From Singulisphaera sp. GP187 (lineage in GTDB: Bacteria; Planctomycetota; Planctomycetia; Isosphaerales; Isosphaeraceae): a DNA stretch of 64,000 nt. The notes under the pieces were generated by a model. The model was not told the DNA's origin and did not search any database. It saw only the letters and a program-made list of their open reading frames with translations. The stretch covers positions 2,891,501 through 2,955,500 of the forward strand of contig NZ_FSRB01000001.1 of NCBI RefSeq assembly GCF_900129635.1. The letters are read 5' to 3'. Positions 61,031 to 64,000 of the stretch are shown here, piece by piece. A program made the translations under genes and the position numbers. Every line of letters begins with the position of its first letter. The first letter of the stretch is position 1.

Positions 61031-61888
61031 ATGATGACGACGCAATCACCGCCGCGCGACGTGGCGATCGCGACCCCCGACGGCCTGACGCTGCGAGGCT
61101 GGCATTGGACCCGGCCAAACCCACGCGGGGTGCTGGTTATCTCCCACGGGTTCGGCGAACACGGCGGCTGCTACCGCCACGTCGCCGAGGCATTGGGACC
61201 CGCGCTGGAGCTCGATATCCTCTCGCCCGACCTTCGCGGGCACGGCCGCAGCCCCGGTCGTCGCGGGGTCGTGGGCCGCTACGAAGATCTGATCTCCGAC
61301 CTCCGCGCCGCCGTCGACTGGACACGTCAGGACCAACCCAGTCTACCGACGTTTCTCCTCGGCCACTCCAACGGCGGCCAGCTCGCGCTCCGACTCGCGC
61401 TCGATCCCGACGCCGCTCTGGACGGGGTCATCGTTTCCAACCCTTCCATCAAGCTGGCGACTCACGTGGCCCGCCTCAAGCTCTTGATCGGGCGGCTCCT
61501 CCTCCGATTCGCACCGTCCGTCACGCTCGGCGCGAAGTTAAACGCCGCGATCCTCACGAGCGATCCCGCCATGAGACGCGAGCACGAGACCGACCCACTC
61601 CGGCATAGCCGGATCAGTGCCCCGCTCTTCTTCGGGATGGTGGAAGGGGGGCAACTCCTGATCGACCGTGCCGCCGAGTTCCAGGTGCCGTTGCTGATGA
61701 TGCTCGGCGGCCGCGACCAGGTCATCGACCCCGAGCCATCACGCCTCGTCTTCGAACGGATCGCCAGCGCCGACAAGACGCTGCGGATCTACCCCGAGAT
61801 GCTCCATGAGCCGCTGAACGAAATCGGCCGCGAGCAAGTGTTCGCCGACATCGTCGCCTGGCTCAACCCTCGCCTCGACCAAAGCTAA
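61031..61888 (+). CDS. Alpha/beta hydrolase, monoacylglycerol-lipase-like
   Basis: 285-aa serine hydrolase. The oxyanion region is VLVISHGFGEHGGCYRHVAE, the nucleophile elbow is LLGHSNGGQLALRLAL (GxSxG; Asn where Met is usual in GHSMGG), the acid is in GGRDQVIDPEPSRLVF, and the His in PEMLHEPLNEIGREQV. This is the hydrolase_4/serine aminopeptidase-type lysophospholipase arrangement. No signal peptide, so it is cytosolic. The start could also be the second ATG three bases later. Monoglycerides or lysophospholipids are probable substrates by family. Confidence 0.92.
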   Translation: MMTTQSPPRDVAIATPDGLTLRGWHWTRPNPRGVLVISHGFGEHGGCYRHVAEALGPALELDILSPDLRGHGRSPGRRGVVGRYEDLISDLRAAVDWTRQDQPSLPTFLLGHSNGGQLALRLALDPDAALDGVIVSNPSIKLATHVARLKLLIGRLLLRFAPSVTLGAKLNAAILTSDPAMRREHETDPLRHSRISAPLFFGMVEGGQLLIDRAAEFQVPLLMMLGGRDQVIDPEPSRLVFERIASADKTLRIYPEMLHEPLNEIGREQVFADIVAWLNPRLDQS

Positions 61889-61950
61889 CGCCGATCTCAG
61901 GAACTCTGAGGAGCGTGGGCTCACCGGCTTCCTACTCCGCATTTTGGCTT

Positions 61951-63060
61951 TCAGGCGCGGACGAACTGGTGCCCGGGCAACCGACGCACCAGCCGTCTCA
62001 TCTCGAGAACGCTCAGAGTGGCGAGCACCTGCGAGGCCACCAGGCCGGTCCTGCCGATCAGTTCATCGACGGCGGTGGGATGGTCGTCGAGCTGGCCCAG
62101 GAGGGATCGCTCCAGGTCGGACAGCGTCAATTCGGCGGGATGGCGGACCGGGGTCTCCGCCGACGATGGGCGAATTTCACGCACCAACGGGCCGAGTTCC
62201 TCAAGGATGTCGTCGACCGTCTCGACGAGCCGCGCACCGTCGCGGATCAGCCGGTGGCAGCCGTGGCTGGAAAGGCTGTCGACGGGTCCGGGGACGGCGA
62301 AGACGTCGCGGTTCTGCTCCATCGCGTGGTGCGCCGTGGACAGCGAACCGCTGCGTGGGGTGGCCTCGATCACGACGACTCCCAGGCAGAGTCCTGAAAT
62401 GATCCGATTCCGCTGAGGGAACAATCCGGCGAGCGGCCCCTGCCCCATCGGCATTTCACTGATCACCGCGCCCGCCCCGGCAATTTGGGCGGCGAGATCC
62501 TCGTGCTCCGGCGGATAGACCCCGCCGAGGCCGTTGGCCATGACGGCCAGCGTTCGCCCGCCCGCCTTGAGCGCTCCGCGATGCGCAGCCGCATCGATCC
62601 CTCGCGCCAGGCCCGAGACCACGGTAATCCCGACCCGGGCCAGCGAAGCGCCCAGCCGTTCCGCGACCCGCATCCCGTAGGGGGTACAACGCCTTGAGCC
62701 CACCAGGGCAATCGCCAGTGGATCACGCGGTTCGTAAGTCCCTTTGATATAGAGCAAAAAGGGGGGATCGGGAATATCTTGCAACGGCGGGGGATAGAGC
62801 GGATCGTTCGAGGTCACCACCTGAACGCCCTCGCGACGGCAACGCTCGAGTTCAGCCCCTGCATCGTGGTCACGTCGGGCCGTCGCAATCCGGTCGGCAA
62901 TCTTGGGGCCGATCCCCTGCACGTCGCGCAGGGTCGAGACCGAGGCGTTGAGCACCCGTCCCGCCGTTCCAAAGCGTTCGAGCAGTTGTCGGCTGGTGTG
63001 CGGTCCCACGCCCGCGACCATTGTCAGGCAGACCAGGTCGCGAAGCTCCGAGTCGGTCAT
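61951..63060 (-). CDS. dprA: DNA-processing protein DprA
   Basis: 369-aa protein that loads RecA on incoming single-stranded DNA during transformation. An N-terminal helix-hairpin-helix segment (LRDVQGIGPKIADRIATARR) precedes the Rossmann-like core: ALVGSRRCTPYGMRVAERLG, VVSGLARGIDAAAHRGALKA, TLAVMANGLGGVYPPEHEDL and FPQRNRIISGLCLGVVVIEA. The C-terminal winged-helix part has LGQLDDHPTAVDELIGRTGL. Length and order are normal. The presence suggests natural-transformation capacity, consistent with type II/IV pilus genes in the window, but no comEC or pilQ is seen here. Confidence 0.95.
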   Translation of the reverse strand: MTDSELRDLVCLTMVAGVGPHTSRQLLERFGTAGRVLNASVSTLRDVQGIGPKIADRIATARRDHDAGAELERCRREGVQVVTSNDPLYPPPLQDIPDPPFLLYIKGTYEPRDPLAIALVGSRRCTPYGMRVAERLGASLARVGITVVSGLARGIDAAAHRGALKAGGRTLAVMANGLGGVYPPEHEDLAAQIAGAGAVISEMPMGQGPLAGLFPQRNRIISGLCLGVVVIEATPRSGSLSTAHHAMEQNRDVFAVPGPVDSLSSHGCHRLIRDGARLVETVDDILEELGPLVREIRPSSAETPVRHPAELTLSDLERSLLGQLDDHPTAVDELIGRTGLVASQVLATLSVLEMRRLVRRLPGHQFVRA

Positions 63061-63201
63061 GGATTCGGCCTCGCGCCGGCTTTGGTCATGCTTTGAGGAG
63101 AGGAGTCACGGCCCAATGGTAGCGAGCGAACGACTGTCCGAATAGACATGTTCCCTGACTCGAGGTGGTGCCCTCCTCACGACGCTTTTTTCTTGTAAGG
63201 T

Positions 63202-63290
63202 GGGCACGGCCCACCAGGTTTCGCCCCCGAGAACGAGTGGGAACCCTCGCCGTCCCACCCACTCGCCAAACAGCCTGGTGGACCGTGCCC
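63202..63290. repeat. REP-like palindrome (GGTGGGCACGGCCCACC family), copy 2
   Basis: GGGCACGGCCCACCAGG (63202-63218) pairs with CCTGGTGGACCGTGCCC (63274-63290) with one mismatch. The 55-base loop holds a second inverted repeat, CGAGTGGG/CCCACTCG (63235-63242 with 63258-63265), so it can form a nested stem. It lies between the aroB stop and the dprA start, both minus strand. Confidence 0.75.
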
Positions 63291-63322
63291 CCTGACAAAA
63301 CACCGGCTCGCACCCGCTTGGA

Positions 63323-64000
63323 TTAGGCGTCGATGAGTGCCTTGCGCACATCCGCCTCGGAAGGGGCATCGGTCAGTTCAACGCGGCCGATCGTGCGGGG
63401 CAGGACGAAGCGGATCTTCCCCTTCTGATTTTTCTTGTCCCTTGTCATCGCCTCAATGAGCGCATCGCGATCAAGTTCGGGGGCCGAGACTGGAAGGCCG
63501 TAACGTTTGACGAGGGTTTCGACCCGTTCGGTGGTTGCCGAGTCGACCCAACCCAGGTGTTCCGCGAGCCGAGTTTCGACTACCATGCCCACGGCGACGG
63601 CCTCGCCGTGATGGTAGCGGCCCCCGTATCCCGCGACCGATTCGATGGCGTGGGCGACGGTGTGGCCGTAGTTGAGCACCGCGCGGAGGCCGGTCTCTTC
63701 GCGTTCGTCCTTGGAAACAACGTCGGCCTTGAGCTGGCAACTGTGCGCGACGATATGGCGCAGCGCCGCGGGTTCGCGGGCCAGGATCGCGTCGACCGAC
63801 TGTTCCAGGAACGAGAAGAAGTCGGCGTCGAGGATCACGCCGTACTTGATGACCTCGGCCAGGCCGCACCGATACTCGCGGTCGGAGAGCGTGCGCAGGC
63901 TCTCGGTGTCGATCCAGACGGCGACCGGCTGGTGAAAGGCGCCGATGATATTTTTGGCCCGAGGGTGGTTGACCCCCACCTTGCCGCCGACCGAACTGTC
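63323..64000 (-). CDS. aroB: 3-dehydroquinate synthase, N-terminal part outside the window
   Basis: C-terminal 225 residues of the second enzyme of the shikimate pathway, which converts DAHP to 3-dehydroquinate with NAD and a divalent metal. Visible motifs are VGVNHPRAKNIIGAFHQP (substrate binding), CGLAEVIKYGVILDADFF (metal Glu), LNYGHTVAHAIESVAGYG (metal His) and YHHGEAVAVGMVVETRLAEH (metal His). The frame is open to the window end, and the start lies beyond 64000. No defect is seen in the visible part. Confidence 0.95.
   Translation of the reverse strand, partial: DSSVGGKVGVNHPRAKNIIGAFHQPVAVWIDTESLRTLSDREYRCGLAEVIKYGVILDADFFSFLEQSVDAILAREPAALRHIVAHSCQLKADVVSKDEREETGLRAVLNYGHTVAHAIESVAGYGGRYHHGEAVAVGMVVETRLAEHLGWVDSATTERVETLVKRYGLPVSAPELDRDALIEAMTRDKKNQKGKIRFVLPRTIGRVELTDAPSEADVRKALIDA

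Overview
The window looks like a chromosomal segment of a planctomycete, most likely of the Isosphaeraceae (Singulisphaera/Aquisphaera-like). The evidence is a high G+C background, four DUF1559 pseudopilins, a DUF1592 plus DUF1552 pair next to a PA14/multi-haem cytochrome c, Gly/Tyr-rich secreted proteins and planctomycete-style IS66 elements. The genus is inferred only from gene content. No tRNA, rRNA or CRISPR array was seen.

Layout. 1-8.5 kb (+): a partial secreted protein, a Wza-like polysaccharide export lipoprotein, a five-haem PA14 cytochrome, then the DUF1592/DUF1552 pair. 8.6-10.8 kb (-): an operon of cupin, ECF41-type sigma factor (C-terminal SnoaL-like extension) and NAD(P)-binding oxidoreductase, with a matching ECF41-type promoter in front. 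11-25.3 kb is an accessory zone. It holds a hairpin MITE-like repeat, an IS66 element whose tnpA has an in-frame stop, two decayed tyrosine-recombinase fragments, a perfect MITE (24-bp inverted repeats, 10-bp target duplication), and remnants of IS3, IS5, IS66 and a receiver domain.

Between the two recombinase fragments lies a visibly AT-richer one-strand cassette (14.8-21.5 kb). It encodes a 109-aa Cys-rich peptide with both a Sec-like signal and a double-glycine-type (GA) leader, a membrane-anchored C39 peptidase lacking any ABC transporter, a membrane-anchored alpha/alpha-toroid-like protein, a LolA/RseB-like protein and two DUF1559 pseudopilins. I regard this as the best candidate for an undescribed system: a secreted, extracytoplasmically matured peptide with its own surface apparatus.

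25.5-45 kb: an ABC-2 permease, adk (TTG start), glmS (GTG start), then an eight-gene type II secretion-like operon (three GspF paralogues, GspI/GspJ/GspK-like proteins, two DUF1559 proteins) without its own ATPase. This is followed by an ABC ATPase/permease pair, several small secreted or hypothetical proteins and a hybrid histidine kinase.

45-64 kb: a Phd/ParE toxin-antitoxin pair, a secreted Ig-like protein, a penicillin-acylase-family hydrolase, and a polysaccharide or nucleotide-sugar group (TPP enzyme, two epimerases, a glycosyltransferase) with a TlpA-like thioredoxin. After these come a lone GspE-type ATPase, an FHA protein, a Tat-exported sugar isomerase-like protein, a monoacylglycerol-lipase-like hydrolase, dprA and the 3' part of aroB. 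Two families of hairpin repeats recur between genes.
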